Below, one piece after another: positions 22,231 through 33,109 of a DNA stretch of 64,000 nucleotides (positions are counted from its first letter, which is position 1; each line of letters starts with the position of its first letter). The notes beneath the pieces are model-generated. The model made no database searches. It was not told the origin of the DNA and was given only the letters and a program-made list of their open reading frames with translations. The stretch is taken from NCBI RefSeq assembly GCF_950295315.1, contig NC_080179.1, positions 73,055,174 to 73,119,173 of the forward strand. The letters are read 5' to 3'. The translations under genes and the position numbers were made by a program. The DNA comes from Erinaceus europaeus. Its lineage: Eukaryota > Chordata > Mammalia > Eulipotyphla > Erinaceidae.

Positions 22231-22650
22231 CACAATGCTTATAAGTTTTACAGTGCCAAACATAAGTCAAATTTGCTGTGGATTAATTTTCCAAAAGAGT
22301 TCCATAATAATCTGGGACCCTCAGATTTATTCTGTAATCTCTTACATAAGTAGATATATGCACATATATAATTTGATTTCACAGTCTGAGGATGAAGAAC
22401 TGTCATGTGCTAACCATATCAGAAAATTTGTCATCTATTTGAAATATTCTTATCTACACTGAAGAAATTTTACCTTGATATTACCACAAAGGAACAGTGC
22501 TAGAATCTTTTTTTTTTTTCACTCCTTTCATTGTAGCTTGAAGAAGACTCACAGCATTTAGCTAAGAGCTTACCCTGGGGGAGTGCTTTTAAGGATAACA
22601 GACAACAATTTTAAGTTATCACTAAAACTGTTAAGTTTAAAAGTGCAGCC

Positions 22651-22922
22651 TAGGCAGTCGGGCAGTAGCGCAGCAGGTTACATGCATGTGACGCAAAGCG
22701 CAAGGACCGGCTCAAGGATCCTGGTTCGAGCCCCAGCTCCCCACATGCAGGAGAGTCGCTTCACAGGCAGTGAAGCAGGTCTGCAGGTGTCTGTCTTTCT
22801 CTCCCCCTCTCTGTCTTCCCCTCCTCTTTCCATTTCTCTCTGTCCTACCTAACAACAACTACATCAATAACAACAATTTAAAAAGTCAGGGCAACAAAAG
22901 GGAAAATAAATAAACATAAAAA
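22651..22922 (+). mobile_element. SINE, family A, with TSD
   Basis: GGCAGTCGGGCAGTAGCGCAGC head and CATAAAAAATTTTTAAA tail. The repeats AGTGCAGCCTAG and AGTGTAGCCTAG flank it. Confidence 0.92.
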
Positions 22923-23034
22923 ATTTTTAAATAGTGTAGCCTAGTCATATTTTCTGTAATGTGTATTAATTCACCAAGACATTAACCAAAATGGTTTAAC
23001 TAATCTTAGCATAAAACAAAAACAAAAAATAAAT

Positions 23035-23565
23035 AAAAGTAGGATTCTTTAATTACTTATCATCAGGCACACCAGAAATGAAGACATTCCCCTTTTAAAT
23101 TCCTGACTGAACTAGCATTCCTAGGCCAAATACCATGCCTCCCTATGGGCTTCTTGCTCCCTTTTTTGTTTACAATAGGCACATTGATCTTTTTCAAGCC
23201 AGGGCCTCCTAGGTCACATACTGGATTTAGGGTGGTCTGCACCAGGATCTCTTGATTCTTTCTAGACTATGGCTAAAATCTGTGCCTCTGGCAGGTGCTG
23301 GTTTAAAGGGGTCTTAGTCTTAATCTGAGAGTGGAGCCAGCCACCATAGCACTCCAGGGTAGGATAATAACTCTCGTGAGAATGGGAAGGGGGAGGAGTA
23401 ACCATAGCACTCCAACTATCCTGGGGAATCGACAGTGCCCTGAGGGCACAACATTGCGGAACAGGCGCTCTGAGAATGTCCCAACTCTTGCGGGGAAATA
23501 GCAATAGCCTGAGGGGACAGCATTGCAGATGTGACTGCATTTGCATAATTTCCCAGCATCCCCCC
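23035..23565 (-). mobile_element. Possible ERV LTR with polypurine tract, antisense
   Basis: On the minus strand, AAAAGGAAAGGGGGGGATGC at the right edge resembles a polypurine tract followed by an LTR start (TG). The following 500 bp contains a degenerate repeat near 23343 and 23400, ACCATAGCACTCCA. There is no matching second LTR in the window and the 3' limit is a guess. Confidence 0.35.
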
Positions 23566-24700
23566 CTTTCCTTTTATCTAATGGCCACAGTATAGGAAAT
23601 TTAGAGTGGAGCAGGCTTAAATGTTTTTAAGGAATGCCGTGCTCAGGTGGGAAGATGTAGGATGTTTTTGTGGGGGCGGAAAGACTTACATGGCCACCAA
23701 CCTTGTGAGATTATGTGTCCCCCCTGTGCTCAACCCCTCTGTAGAAAGAGAGAGACTTACCTGGAGGGACTCATCTCATAGGTTAAGCTCTGCCAGGCTC
23801 CACCATCTCCTCACAATTTTTCTACATCTTTCTCTATCTTTCTATCTAGTCATCACATTAGGATGGGTCAATGTCTGTAAAAGACTCCATCTGTGACTGA
23901 GGAATAGTGGTGTAGGGGTGAGCAGAAAACTTTTGGGCATAAACCTGAATGATATAACAAAACAGGAAGGGACAAGTAGGGGAGTAGTAAAAGCCAGTGT
24001 GATGTCAAGAGAAGGATTGGTGCACAAAGGAACATTCCCTGTCTCTTGGGGGGGGGTTCGTAATGAGGGTGCATTTCCTGCCTCAAAGTGCAGGACCTGT
24101 AGGTGGGAGGGCGTGGCCCGCCAAGCAGAGGGTCTATTTGGCATTGTATAGTCCTCAAGGCAACAGTCTGTAAAGTCTATGAACACTCAGGGTCAGTCTG
24201 TGAAAAACCAGCAGCGTGAAGGGAAGGAAGCTGCTGTAAAATTGTCTAAAGTGTCCAAAGGGTATACCAGCAAGTCCGATAGAAGTCTCAGTCCAAAGTA
24301 GGTGACTAGGGGGAGAAATGGCAGGGGATGAAACGCTGCATGAGGAAGGTCAGCCTCTGGAATTCTGCTTTTCTGTAGAGAGTGAGCTGGAACCACCAAA
24401 ATATGACAGGCAAAGCAGAAGCAGGAAAGGCAGACAGGCAATAAAAAAGTTCTGTCTTTGGAGTCTGTGAATCAGGTTCTTCAGATCGTGTCAGGTGACA
24501 TCTAGGGTTTGGGGGGGGGGGGTGCCACTGTAGTTATGCTGTCTGGTGGGTGATGTCAGGGTGTGCAGGGGTCCAGATGTTTTTTTCTGGGATTCCTGTG
24601 AAAGAAACACAAAAAATCTGCTGCTCATGGTTAGCAGGGCATCTGATTTGAATTTTTTATAGAAAAAGAGGTTTGGTGCCTTAGCCAACTGAGTATTGGG
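23566..24700 (-). mobile_element. Possible ERV internal region, antisense
   Basis: This lies upstream of the LTR-like block on the minus strand and is GC-richer than the surrounding intron. A minus-strand TTTGTGTTTCTTTCACAG (near 24600) looks like a splice acceptor. No gag, pol or env motif was recognised and frames are broken, so a non-autonomous or decayed element is the most I can propose. Confidence 0.25.
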
Positions 24701-24720
24701 GGATGTATCTTTCCTATTTA

Positions 24721-24721
<1 letters not shown>

Positions 24722-24751
<30 letters not shown>

Positions 24752-24768
24752 TATTATTATTATTTTAT
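24722..24768 (+). repeat. (TTA)n microsatellite
   Basis: About 14 TTA/ATT units with interruptions. Confidence 0.9.
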
Positions 24769-24799
24769 CTGATGAGTTTAGACTTTCTCCCAGTTGTTA

Positions 24800-25450
24800 A
24801 AGCATTGAGTGGCATCTGTTGTATCCAAACCAGTATTAAGTTTATGAGGTCTGGCCATAATTTAGAGAAGAAACCAACCTATAATTTTTGTGTGTTCTTC
24901 ATTAACCTCACTTTTTTCTGCATTGAATTGTTTGGTGATTCTAATAAATGTTGTCACAGAGACACTAATTGTTCTTTACTTGACGTGTAGTGTTTGCCAG
25001 TAAATCTCTCGGCCACTTCCATGCAGTGTTTCTTCTAATGATTATCAAGTGGTGACTATTATGCTGATGCTGTCAGAAGAGATTAAGAGCTGGAAGTGTA
25101 AATCTCACTTCCTTTTGTATAATTAATTGAGTAGATAAAGCGATAGATGGAAGTGAAGATGTAGGAAAAGAGGGTGTTTAGGCCCAAGTAGTAAATATTT
25201 GATTAGAGAATTTATGGTGCCTTCTTTAGGCCATTATAGCAGATTGCCAGGCTTATTAGGTCTTGGTCTAGTCACAGAGGACTATGAAGCACTCTTACTT
25301 GGAGGTATACAATTATCCCTTAACATATGGGTTCACGTACACATTGAACATCCTTTTCATTGATGAGTATTTCCAGAAATTGTTATTTTCGTAAAGGGGA
25401 GCATGGGAGTGACTATGTAGCAAGTACTTGTTATTTTTTTGTAATTTTCT
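24800..25450. other. Unique intron DNA
   Basis: Nothing recognised. Confidence 0.45.
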
Positions 25451-25461
25451 GATTTTAATTA

Positions 25462-25605
25462 AACATGTATTTATTTGATAAAAGAAATTGAGAGAGGCAG
25501 GGGAAGTAGAAAGGGAGGGAGAAAGGGTGATAATTGCACCACTGTGCCACCACTTGAGAAGCTCCCCTCCTACCCCACATATGGGGATAGGGGTCATCAC
25601 TGGGT
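25462..25605 (-). mobile_element. Degraded SINE, antisense
   Basis: TTTATTTGATAAAAGAAATTGAGAG tail complement and GTGCCACCACTTGAGAAGCTCCCC body. Probably C or B type; the head is lost. Confidence 0.5.
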
Positions 25606-25904
25606 TTTTAAAAAAATATTTTCTTACAGAAATACTAGCGGGTATTCATTTACTCATGAAGAATGATCTAGTAGAAATGGAAAATAATTTGGGATAAGGA
25701 GAAAACATAGCAAAAGAAAGGGGCAGAAAAATTGTCTAATTCCAGATATCAGATCTCCTTTTAGCAAGGGCATTTTTATTTTCCACCACAAGAGGAATTC
25801 ATTTTGCCTGACTTGCATCTATAGCTTGATGAATAGGAAAAAGGCATAAAATAAATCATTAAGTAAAAAAAAAAAAAACACATATAAAACCCAGTTTTTA
25901 AAGG

Positions 25905-26030
25905 ATGACAGGGACCTAGTAGGGGTTACATTGTTATATGGAAAACTGAGAAATGTTATGCATGTAAACACTATTGTATTTACTGTCAAATATAAAAAAT
26001 TAATTCCCCAATAAAGAAATTTTAAAAACC
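25905..26030 (+). mobile_element. L1 3' end (different subfamily), sense
   Basis: TGTTATATGGAAAACTGAG, ATGCATGTAAACACTATTG and TTCCCCAATAAAGAAATT form a short, strongly truncated L1 end, complementary to the copy at 53395. Confidence 0.75.
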
Positions 26031-26045
26031 AGTTTTTAAATTGCT

Positions 26046-26166
26046 CCATGAGGCCAGGTAGTGGTGCAGTTGGTTTAGAGCACAACACAGGGCGAGCTTC
26101 AGGTCCACAGCCCTCACCTGCAGGGGCCACACTTGATAAGTGTGAAGCAGAGCTGCAGGTTGTCAT
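26046..26166 (+). mobile_element. SINE, family C, 5' part
   Basis: GAGGCCAGGTAGTGGTGCAGTTGG head and GAAGCAGAGCTGCAGG body, then an abrupt end. The pyrimidine half and tail are absent. Confidence 0.8.
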
Positions 26167-26169
26167 GGA

Positions 26170-26920
26170 CTCAGGGCCCAGATAGTGACCTGAAGTTTAA
26201 GAAGAGCCTCACATACAACATGTAGTAAGTCCTTGCACTGGGAGTGACTGCATCTAGGAAAGCTTCCCCACAGACAAGGAAGTTTACGATGCTGCAGTGA
26301 TCTTAAGTTTGTGATTCTTTTTTTTTTTTAAGTAATTTTTATTGGTGCCTACTATAATTACATTACAGAAAATAAGTTAGCCAAGTATAAACAGTTCAAT
26401 GATATGTATGCTGGACATGACTCCCATGGGGTGTGTGATATGTGACTTTCACCCCATACCCCAGTATTCTACTTTACAGACGCTGTGTCATACTTTCCTG
26501 TTTATGTCTACCTTAGCTATCATAACCCTGTGTTCAACAAGGCATGGTTATCATTAGAAGATTTAGGTCAAACTCTTGTCTATGGACAGCTTTTGCTTCA
26601 GAACTTTCTTGCTGAGACAAAAACAACATGCATTGCCTTGCTTCAAGCCATAAGAACTAGGAGTTTACAACTCACAGCCTTCATAACCATACATCTCATT
26701 CACATGCATCATAGCCATGTATCTAGGGTCCTTCCATTCCTTGTCCCCAACAGAAGGCGTCTGTCTATCTCTCTGTCCTCTCTATCCCCTGTTCCGTCTA
26801 AAATTCTCTATGCCCTATCAAACAAAATAAACAACATTTTTAAAAAGAAAATATTTAAATTGTCCTCATATTGTGCATGTATATGTGTATGTTTTTTTCT
26901 TCATCATTGCTGAGGTTTCA
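26170..26920. other. Intron DNA, partly unassigned repeat-like
   Basis: 26310-26480 (poly-T then TAATTTTTATTGGTGCC) resembles the antisense end of a retroposon I cannot name. The 142-codon ORF at 26485-26913 shows no domain and is taken as chance. Confidence 0.35.
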
Positions 26921-26924
26921 CCAT

Positions 26925-27105
26925 TCTGGGAGACCTTTTCAGATACAAATAAAGCACACAGAGAAGGGGAGAGACACTGTAGCAAGAAGCACTACTTCCT
27001 TCCATGCTGTAGGACTCCCTCCCAGGTGATGTGCTGGGAACTCAAACCTGAGCCCTGTGCACATCAAAGCAGGTACCCTGTGGCTGAGCTATCTTACCAA
27101 TGCTC
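26925..27105 (-). mobile_element. Degraded SINE, antisense
   Basis: AGAGAAGGGGAGAGACACTG, GATGTGCTGGGAACTCAAACC and GGCTGAGCTATCTTACC match complements of a tRNA-SINE body, B box and head. Confidence 0.6.
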
Positions 27106-27183
27106 CTCTATTTTTTTTTCCTCCAGGGTTATAGCTGGGACTCGGTGCCTGCACTACAGATCCATTACTCCCGGAGGCCTATA
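27106..27183 (-). mobile_element. SINE, family A, long-tail 3' module only, antisense
   Basis: CCTCCAGGGTTATAGCTGGG through CCCGGAGGCC is only the terminal module of an A long-tail SINE, i.e. a 5'-truncated copy. Confidence 0.8.
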
Positions 27184-27227
27184 ATTTTGTTAATCACTAT
27201 TAAATCACTTTTAAAAAAAGAATACAC

Positions 27228-27375
27228 AGGGCTCACTTGATTAGTGTACTGCTTTGCCATGTGGCAATCGACGTTCAAGCCTGGACTCCACAGACTTACA
27301 GAAAGCTTCAGTTCTCTCTCTCTCTCTCTCTGCTGTTCTGTTTCTATCTAAAAAAATAAAATAAAAATAAAAGCA
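27228..27375 (+). mobile_element. SINE, family F
   Basis: GGGCTCACTTGATTAGTGTACTGC, GTTCAAGCCTGGACTCC, a CT run and an AAAATAAAATAAAAA tail. Confidence 0.8.
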
Positions 27376-27534
27376 AAAATAAGTGGAATCCAATAAGTGG
27401 TGGAACATTTCTTTATTTTGCTTTTCCTTTCACAGGAAAAGAAGGAAGAGGGGGAAGAAAGGGAAGAAATGAATGAAAATGAATGATTTAATTACTATTT
27501 CCTAGATTCACAGAATAGAGTGAAATTTTATTTT

Positions 27535-27580
27535 CACACACACACACACACATACACACAGAGAGAGAGAGAGAGAAAGA
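27535..27580 (+). repeat. (CA)n-(GA)n compound microsatellite
   Basis: About 13 CA units with one TA interruption, then about 8 GA units. Confidence 0.92.
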
Positions 27581-27584
27581 GGAC

Positions 27585-28075
27585 AACCTTGAAATTTGTC
27601 TAGTTGGAGAACAGATTAGAATTTACTCAGATTCATAATCCTAAAGGCATCAAAAATTGAGTATATGGAAAACTTGAGGATTTTTCTCAGCTTGGCTAGT
27701 TTGCTTGTATAGTTGTGAGTTTTCCTTGGCAACTAAAGGCAATAGAAAACAGATCTTAGTCCCTAGAGCCCTATTAAAGAATGGAGTGTACAGGTTATTA
27801 CAAAATTGATGCAATGTTTATGCACAAGTGCATATACCCAGTGCCATTTGTAATATTATCCAGGGATAAGACCTGGCAATCAACAACATGGGACCGAGTA
27901 ACTAAATAATGTTACATATAATAGGTTATTATGCAGCCATTAAAATATTTACAAAGTGTTTTCTCATTAGGAAATTGCTCTGGAAAAGCAGCTTTATTAC
28001 TAGAAGTTTACAAAATACAGTGTGTTTTCAAATAGGTGAGGGAAAAAAAGACATAGCTAGGAAGTACTGAAGTGA
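27585..28075. other. Unique intron DNA
   Basis: Nothing recognised. Confidence 0.4.
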
Positions 28076-28077
28076 TG

Positions 28078-28215
28078 AGAACTAGCTTACTCTGTAGAGC
28101 ATGCCTCTTACCATGTGTGATGTCCTGGACTTGAGCCTTAGCACCACATGTGGACTGGTACCCCTGTGTCTCTCTAGATCCCTCTTTTCTTTGTATCCCT
28201 CTGCCAAAAAAAAGT
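28078..28215 (+). mobile_element. SINE, F-like
   Basis: GAACTAGCTTACTCTGTAGAGCATGC head and GACTTGAGCCTTAGCACC B box. The tail is a short A run. Confidence 0.6.
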
Positions 28216-28239
28216 AGATACTAAAAATTTCAAGAGGTG

Positions 28240-28420
28240 TAATCCCAATGGTGACACACCTGGTTGAACATACATGGTACTATGAGTAAGGACCCTAGTT
28301 CAAGTCTCAGTTCCTACCTGCAGAGGACAAAGCTTCATGAGCAGGAACATAGTGCAATAGATTAGTCCTGCAGACACTGAGCCCCAGTGATAACACTAGT
28401 AGAAATAAAGAGAGAGGGGA
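28240..28420 (+). mobile_element. SINE, family C, diverged
   Basis: AATGGTGACACACCTGGTTGAAC head, CAAGTCTCAGTTCCTACCTGCAG, and the 3' module CTGCAGACACTGAGCCCCAG followed by a GA-rich tract. Confidence 0.75.
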
Positions 28421-28612
28421 GAGAGATAGAGATAGAGAAAGAGAGAGAGGGGGAGGAGAACAAAAGAATGAAGGGAAAGAGACAATGAAATGTTGCTTTC
28501 TCCTATGTCTGGGTAGTGGCACTGTGTATGCATAATGCTTCAGTTTTCTTCCCTGTCTATAGATTTGAATTTTTCATAATAGGAATGCATTTCTCTGTTT
28601 AAAAAAAATTAA

Positions 28613-28790
28613 GGGTCAGGAATAGCTCACCCAGTAGAGCATGGACCCTTTGGTGAGGTGTCAGTATCACATGTGAGACCACGGATCTGAAGGCATTGAA
28701 AGGGCTCTTTGGATAGCAGAGCTGGTGTTAAGGTACTTCTCCTCTTTCTTTGTCTCTTCTCTCTCCCTACTCTCTCTAAACAGGAAAAAA
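28613..28790 (+). mobile_element. SINE, F-like
   Basis: GGTCAGGAATAGCTCACCCAG head, a CTCCTCTTTCTTTGTCTC pyrimidine half and an A run at 28784-28795. Confidence 0.65.
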
Positions 28791-28803
28791 AAAAAAGACA
28801 GAG

Positions 28804-28920
28804 AGAAGAAATAGTTCAGGGGAGTTCTTAACAGCACAGCAATACACAAGGCCCCAGCACCACATGAAACAAAACTCATCTTTTTATATGTAAGTTTGAT
28901 GTGTAAAAACAGTATAAACT
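28804..28920 (+). repeat. Duplicated block, copy 1
   Basis: Shares about 115 bp with 29802-29918, offset 998 bp, including TTCTTAACAGCACAGCAATA and CTCATCTTTTTATATGTAAG. The first half looks like an F-type SINE head; the second half is non-SINE, so this is a duplication rather than two independent insertions. Confidence 0.85.
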
Positions 28921-29024
28921 TTATGTAATTTTTCAGTAATCTAGCTATATTAAAATGAACTTAGGCTTTTACTTTTACTTATAGTAAAAGTCTAAAAATC
29001 ATTTTTAAAAAGATTCATTGCAGG

Positions 29025-29300
29025 GGGTAGGGCGGTAGCGCAGCGGGTTAAGTGCACATTGCATGAAGCACAGGGACTGGCGGCATAAGGATCCTGGTTG
29101 GAGCCTCTGGCTCCCCACCTGCAGGGGAGTCGCTTCAGGAGGGGTAAAGCAGGTCTGCAGGTGTCTGTCTGTCTTTCTCTCCCCCTCTCTGCCTTCCCTT
29201 CCTCTCTCCATTTCTGTCTGTCCTATCTGACAATGACATCAATAACAACAACAATAATAACCACAACAAGGATAAAACAACAAGGGCAACAAAAAAGGGG
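29025..29300 (+). mobile_element. SINE, family A
   Basis: GGTAGGGCGGTAGCGCAGCGGG head; GGCAACAAAAAAGGGG ends the copy. It sits between the two copies of the duplicated block. Confidence 0.92.
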
Positions 29301-29717
29301 GGGGATGCAATGTTTTCCCAAGGACAGTATTTCTGGAAAATAAGAGAAAGTAAAACTGAATTTTGGTTCAACAAAGTCAAGAAAATTGAGCAAGTTAGTT
29401 TATGCCAATGTTAATTAGAGCCACAGGAACATCATGAAAAATGAAATGTGCACAAAAGGAATTCCTCTGTTTCTAATAAAGCCGCAGCCCTTATAACTTA
29501 CTGCCAGATGCTAATGCTGTGGGAAAGACATCCGGCATTGTAGATGAAGAAGCACACTAATTGAAAAGGGGAAAGCATTGAATGTAGCTGCTTTAGTAAG
29601 CAAATTAAATACAGGAATGGCATGACAAAATTGAAGTTGTGCTGAATGTATGTACCAGCAGTTCCAACTGAAGCTTGAATCTAAATGCCACTATTTTTTT
29701 TCCTCTTTCTTTGATTC

Positions 29718-29790
29718 TGCCCATGTTTTTATTATTTAATACCTAAAATAATTTTAAGATCACCAAGTGCAGCCCCCCCCCCGAGTTAAT
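29718..29790 (+). repeat. Flanking duplicate, left copy
   Basis: TTTTAAGATCACCAAGTGCA plus a C run and GAGTTAATAT recurs at 29922-29989. Confidence 0.85.
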
Positions 29791-29801
29791 ATAAAAAAAA
29801 A

Positions 29802-29918
29802 AGAAAAGAAAGTTCAGGGCAGTTCTTAACAGCACAGCAATACACAAGGCCCCAGCACCACATTAAACAAAACTCATCTTTTTATATGTAAGTTCAATTT
29901 GTAAAAACAGTATAAACT
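29802..29918 (+). repeat. Duplicated block, copy 2
   Basis: Copy of 28804-28920 at roughly 93-95 percent identity by eye, placed between the two flanking duplicates. Confidence 0.85.
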
Positions 29919-29921
29919 ATT

Positions 29922-29989
29922 TCATGTTTTTTATCATGTAATACCTGAAGTAATTTTAAGATCACCAAGTGCACCCCCCAAGTTAATAT
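29922..29989 (+). repeat. Flanking duplicate, right copy
   Basis: Matches 29718-29790 with several substitutions and a shorter C run. Confidence 0.85.
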
Positions 29990-30009
29990 GAAGCACTATC
30001 TCGTTTTTA

Positions 30010-30830
30010 AACATTTTTCCTTTTTTATATTTTATTAGTGGTTTAATATTGATTTACAAAATTGTAAAACAGTGGGGGTATAATTCTATATGTCTCCCAC
30101 CACCAGAGTTCTGTGTCCCCACCCCTTCCGTTGGAAGCTGCATTAGTTCTTCCAAGGCCAACAATATGGGTGGATTCTAATAACTATCTATCTGTATCCA
30201 TGTCTGTGTATTTTTCCTCCAGTTTTGCAATGGACCTGCCTCACTTTCTTTTTTTAATATTTTATTTATCATTGGATAGAGACGGGGGAGAGACAGACAC
30301 CTGCAGCCCTGCTTCACCACTCATGAAGCTTTCCCCCTGCAGGTGGGGACCAGGGGCTTGAACCCTGGTCCTTTCACACTGTAATGTATGTGCTTAACCA
30401 GGTGAGCCACCACCTGGCCTCTCCTCACTTCCTTTCTAAGTCACCTTTACATCTAATACTACTTCCAAGTGTCTTCCTGTCTTTGTCTTCTATATCAGAT
30501 AAGAGAAACAGTGTCTGGCTTCCTTTTCACTGGTGGTATAAATACAAGATTTTTGATGAGAAAAACTTCCAGAACTGGTAGAATCGGGATCCAGAGCCCT
30601 CTGATCTCCTTTCCTCTATTCTTTACCCTTCTAGGAATAAGGACCCAATTTTTTTTTTGGGGGGGGGGTTGCAGAAGGTGGTAATTCTGCCTTCTGTAAT
30701 TGCTTCTCTGCTGGACACTGGCAGGGTGATCCATCCCCCAATCTAGTAATCTCCACAAAGACAGATTCCTTGTTGAAAGTCACAAAAACAAAAGACGGAA
30801 GCAAGAACCCCATCACTATAGTATTTTGTC
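30010..30830 (-). mobile_element. Older L1 3'UTR, antisense, interrupted by a SINE
   Basis: Starts TTTTATTAGTGGTTTAATATTG and continues with CCCACCACCAGAGTTCTGTG. It resumes after the SINE at 30425 and ends in the GGTTGCAGAAGGTGG region with a G run at 30660-30668. Layout resembles 17215-17878. Confidence 0.75.
30252..30424 (-). mobile_element. SINE, family C, antisense, nested in L1
   Basis: Complement of the C head (CCACCACCTGGCC) at the right and ATTTTATTTATCATTGGATAG at the left. CCTCACTTTC and CCTCACTTCC flank it as a TSD, so it inserted into the existing L1 fragment. Confidence 0.9.
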
Positions 30831-31202
30831 CCCCCCAATCTTATACAGAACTCATGCCTTCTTTTAAATTGAGCAAGCATCCTATGTTTAAATAGTTCAG
30901 AAAATGTAGTGGCTTGGTTTACAAAGTAGCATAATCAAAGATAACAAAAAAGAAGGGAAGCACCAGATACTTTTCCGGCTTTCTTACATGCCTTACCTTG
31001 GTTTTGTTTGAAGTGTACAAGTGTGACAGAAATACTGTCTCAAGGATTTCACAGTGAAGTGTGAGTCATAACAAAGATTCTTAGAGATCTGTGGGGTTTA
31101 TGTGTATTTTGCTTGGTTTTACTTGTTTAAGGCAGATTTTATACATCGGAATGCCATTTTTGGTCTCTGTAGCTGTGAGACATAAGAATTATTATTTTTT
31201 GT

Positions 31203-31905
31203 TGTATTCATTTTTTTTTACTTTTAAAATTTTTGTTTATCAAAAGGAAACACTGACAAAAAAACAACATAGGATAAGAGGGGTACAACTCCACAAAATT
31301 CCCACCACCTCCCCTGATAGCTTCCCTATTCTTTATCCCTCTGGAAGTATGGACCCAGGATCATTATGGGGTGCAGAAGGTGGAAGGTCTGGCTTCTGTA
31401 ATTGCTTCCCGGCTGTACATGGGCGTTGGCAGGTCGATCCATACTCCCAGCCTGTCTCTCTCTTTCCCTAATGGGGCAGGACTCTGGGGAAGTGGGACTC
31501 CAGGACACATTGTTGAGGTTGTCTGCCCAGGGAAGTCTGGTATGCTGGCATGATGTTAGCATCTGCAACCTGGTGGCTGAAAAAGAGTTAATATATAAAG
31601 CCAAACAAATTGTTGACTAATCATGAACCTAAAGGCAGGAATATTGCATATGAAGATTTGGGGGTTTCTGATTTGTAGACAGCAGGCCCATTTTAGTTAA
31701 ATTCCAAAGAGACAAGAGACTGGCATACTTGAACAATGACTCTTTAGTCACTGTCAGACCACCCCATCAGCTGGGGCCCTAGTTGGGGCGTCCAGAGATT
31801 CCTAAACAGACATGATGGGCCTAGACCTCAAATAAATCCCTCTCTCCATTGTTACCGGTCATCTCTATCAGGATCAACACAATAGACCCCTCTGTGGGGT
31901 CTATT
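31203..31905 (-). mobile_element. L1 3'UTR with 5' inversion (twin-primed)
   Basis: 31203-31714 is antisense L1 3'UTR from the tail to TAGTTAAATTCCAAAG. At about 31715 the strand switches: AGAGACTGGCATACTTGAAC to GACCCCTCTGTGGGG is sense and matches 46215-46400. About 430 bp of element sequence expected between the two parts is missing. A 3' part followed by an inverted upstream part is the signature of twin priming. Confidence 0.8.
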
Positions 31906-32028
31906 TCTATTTTTATAGAAACAGAGAGAAATTGGAGGGGAGATAGGGAGAAAGAAACACCTGCACTGGACCTGGGTCCTTACACATGGTAGCATATGAA
32001 ATCTGTTGGGTGTGCCACCACCTGGCCT
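31906..32028 (-). mobile_element. SINE, family C, antisense
   Basis: ATAGAAACAGAGAGAAATTGG, GACCTGGGTCCTTACACATGG and GTGCCACCACCTGGCC are C complements; the central body is deleted. Confidence 0.75.
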
Positions 32029-32039
32029 CAAAACTTACT

Positions 32040-32865
32040 AAATTAAACGGGGGGAAAATGTGGATTGTGACTGATAGACAGAACCCTCCATTTTGAAAAT
32101 TGGGGTATTATTTAACTGCATTGGTGAAAGCCATTTGGATAGTGATGCTCCAGTGTTCAGAAAACATGATCCAAGTACGCTACAAAGATCTCTCTGCCTG
32201 TTAATGAAAAAAGACTTTAGCTGCTTTTAACCAAGGGAAGTTGTTGAATCTGTTGTTTTTCAAATCTTAATTAAGTATATTGCCTTTTTGTCCTTAAAAA
32301 CATATGGGAGACGGTTAAATGACTTTTCAAAGAAATGTGAGCTGAGACTCTTGTTTAGCACAAGGAAAACTGATGAGGAGTTAGAGCTGTTAAAAGCCAT
32401 TCCCAGAGATACGGCTCTAAATTAAAGCTTAACTATAAACTTCAAAACTGAGTAACAAAAAGGGTGGGGGGTGGGGAGTCATTACTTAAACTGTGATGTA
32501 ATTCCTGGGAAAGTAAGTAGCACTGATTTCAAATGGAGATTGCTCTGTGCCTAATTGTTTCATTAGTTCACTGTGTAAACACATGGAAAAACACCACTCA
32601 AACACCCTTCTTAGAATGAAAGCGGAGCGGAAGTGTTGCTACATTGAGAGTTTAACTGACAAAATTCTTAGCTTAGCTGTGCCTAAAATGCTCCAAGTCT
32701 AGACATTTCACTGCCCTGTCTTTTAATATCTTTCAGAGACAGAGCTAAATAACCAATGTAATTGACTACTAATGATTGCATCCATCTGAATAACTCAATC
32801 TGATCCATTATTTGGAAACTAATCATTTCTTCCCTGGACAGTAAGCTGTGAGAATAATCAACAGA
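32040..32865. other. Unique intron DNA, possible conserved non-coding element
   Basis: 825 bp free of recognisable repeats, in a repeat-dense region. 32700-32840 has many homeodomain-type TAAT/ATTA cores, such as CTAATGATTGCATCC. Regulatory function is only a guess. Confidence 0.3.
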
Positions 32866-32867
32866 GG

Positions 32868-33032
32868 TTGGTGAAATAGCTCTCCTGAATAGTTCACTGC
32901 TTTGTCATGTGTGTGAGTCAGGTTCAAGCCCAGCCCCCACTACACTGAAGGAAACTTCAGTATTCTGGTCCTTTTACCTCTCTCTCTACCTCCCTGTATC
33001 ATATATATCTAATTAAATAAATCTAAAAACAA
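32868..33032 (+). mobile_element. SINE, family F
   Basis: GTGAAATAGCTCTCCTGAATAG, GGTTCAAGCCCAGCCCCCAC and a TAATTAAATAAATC tail. Confidence 0.85.
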
Positions 33033-33109
33033 CCTATGGGTGTCGTAAGGGCTAATACTCAGGACTCTGGTAAGAAGACAAAGGTGTCTAGTTTAAGAGG
33101 AGATAAAAG

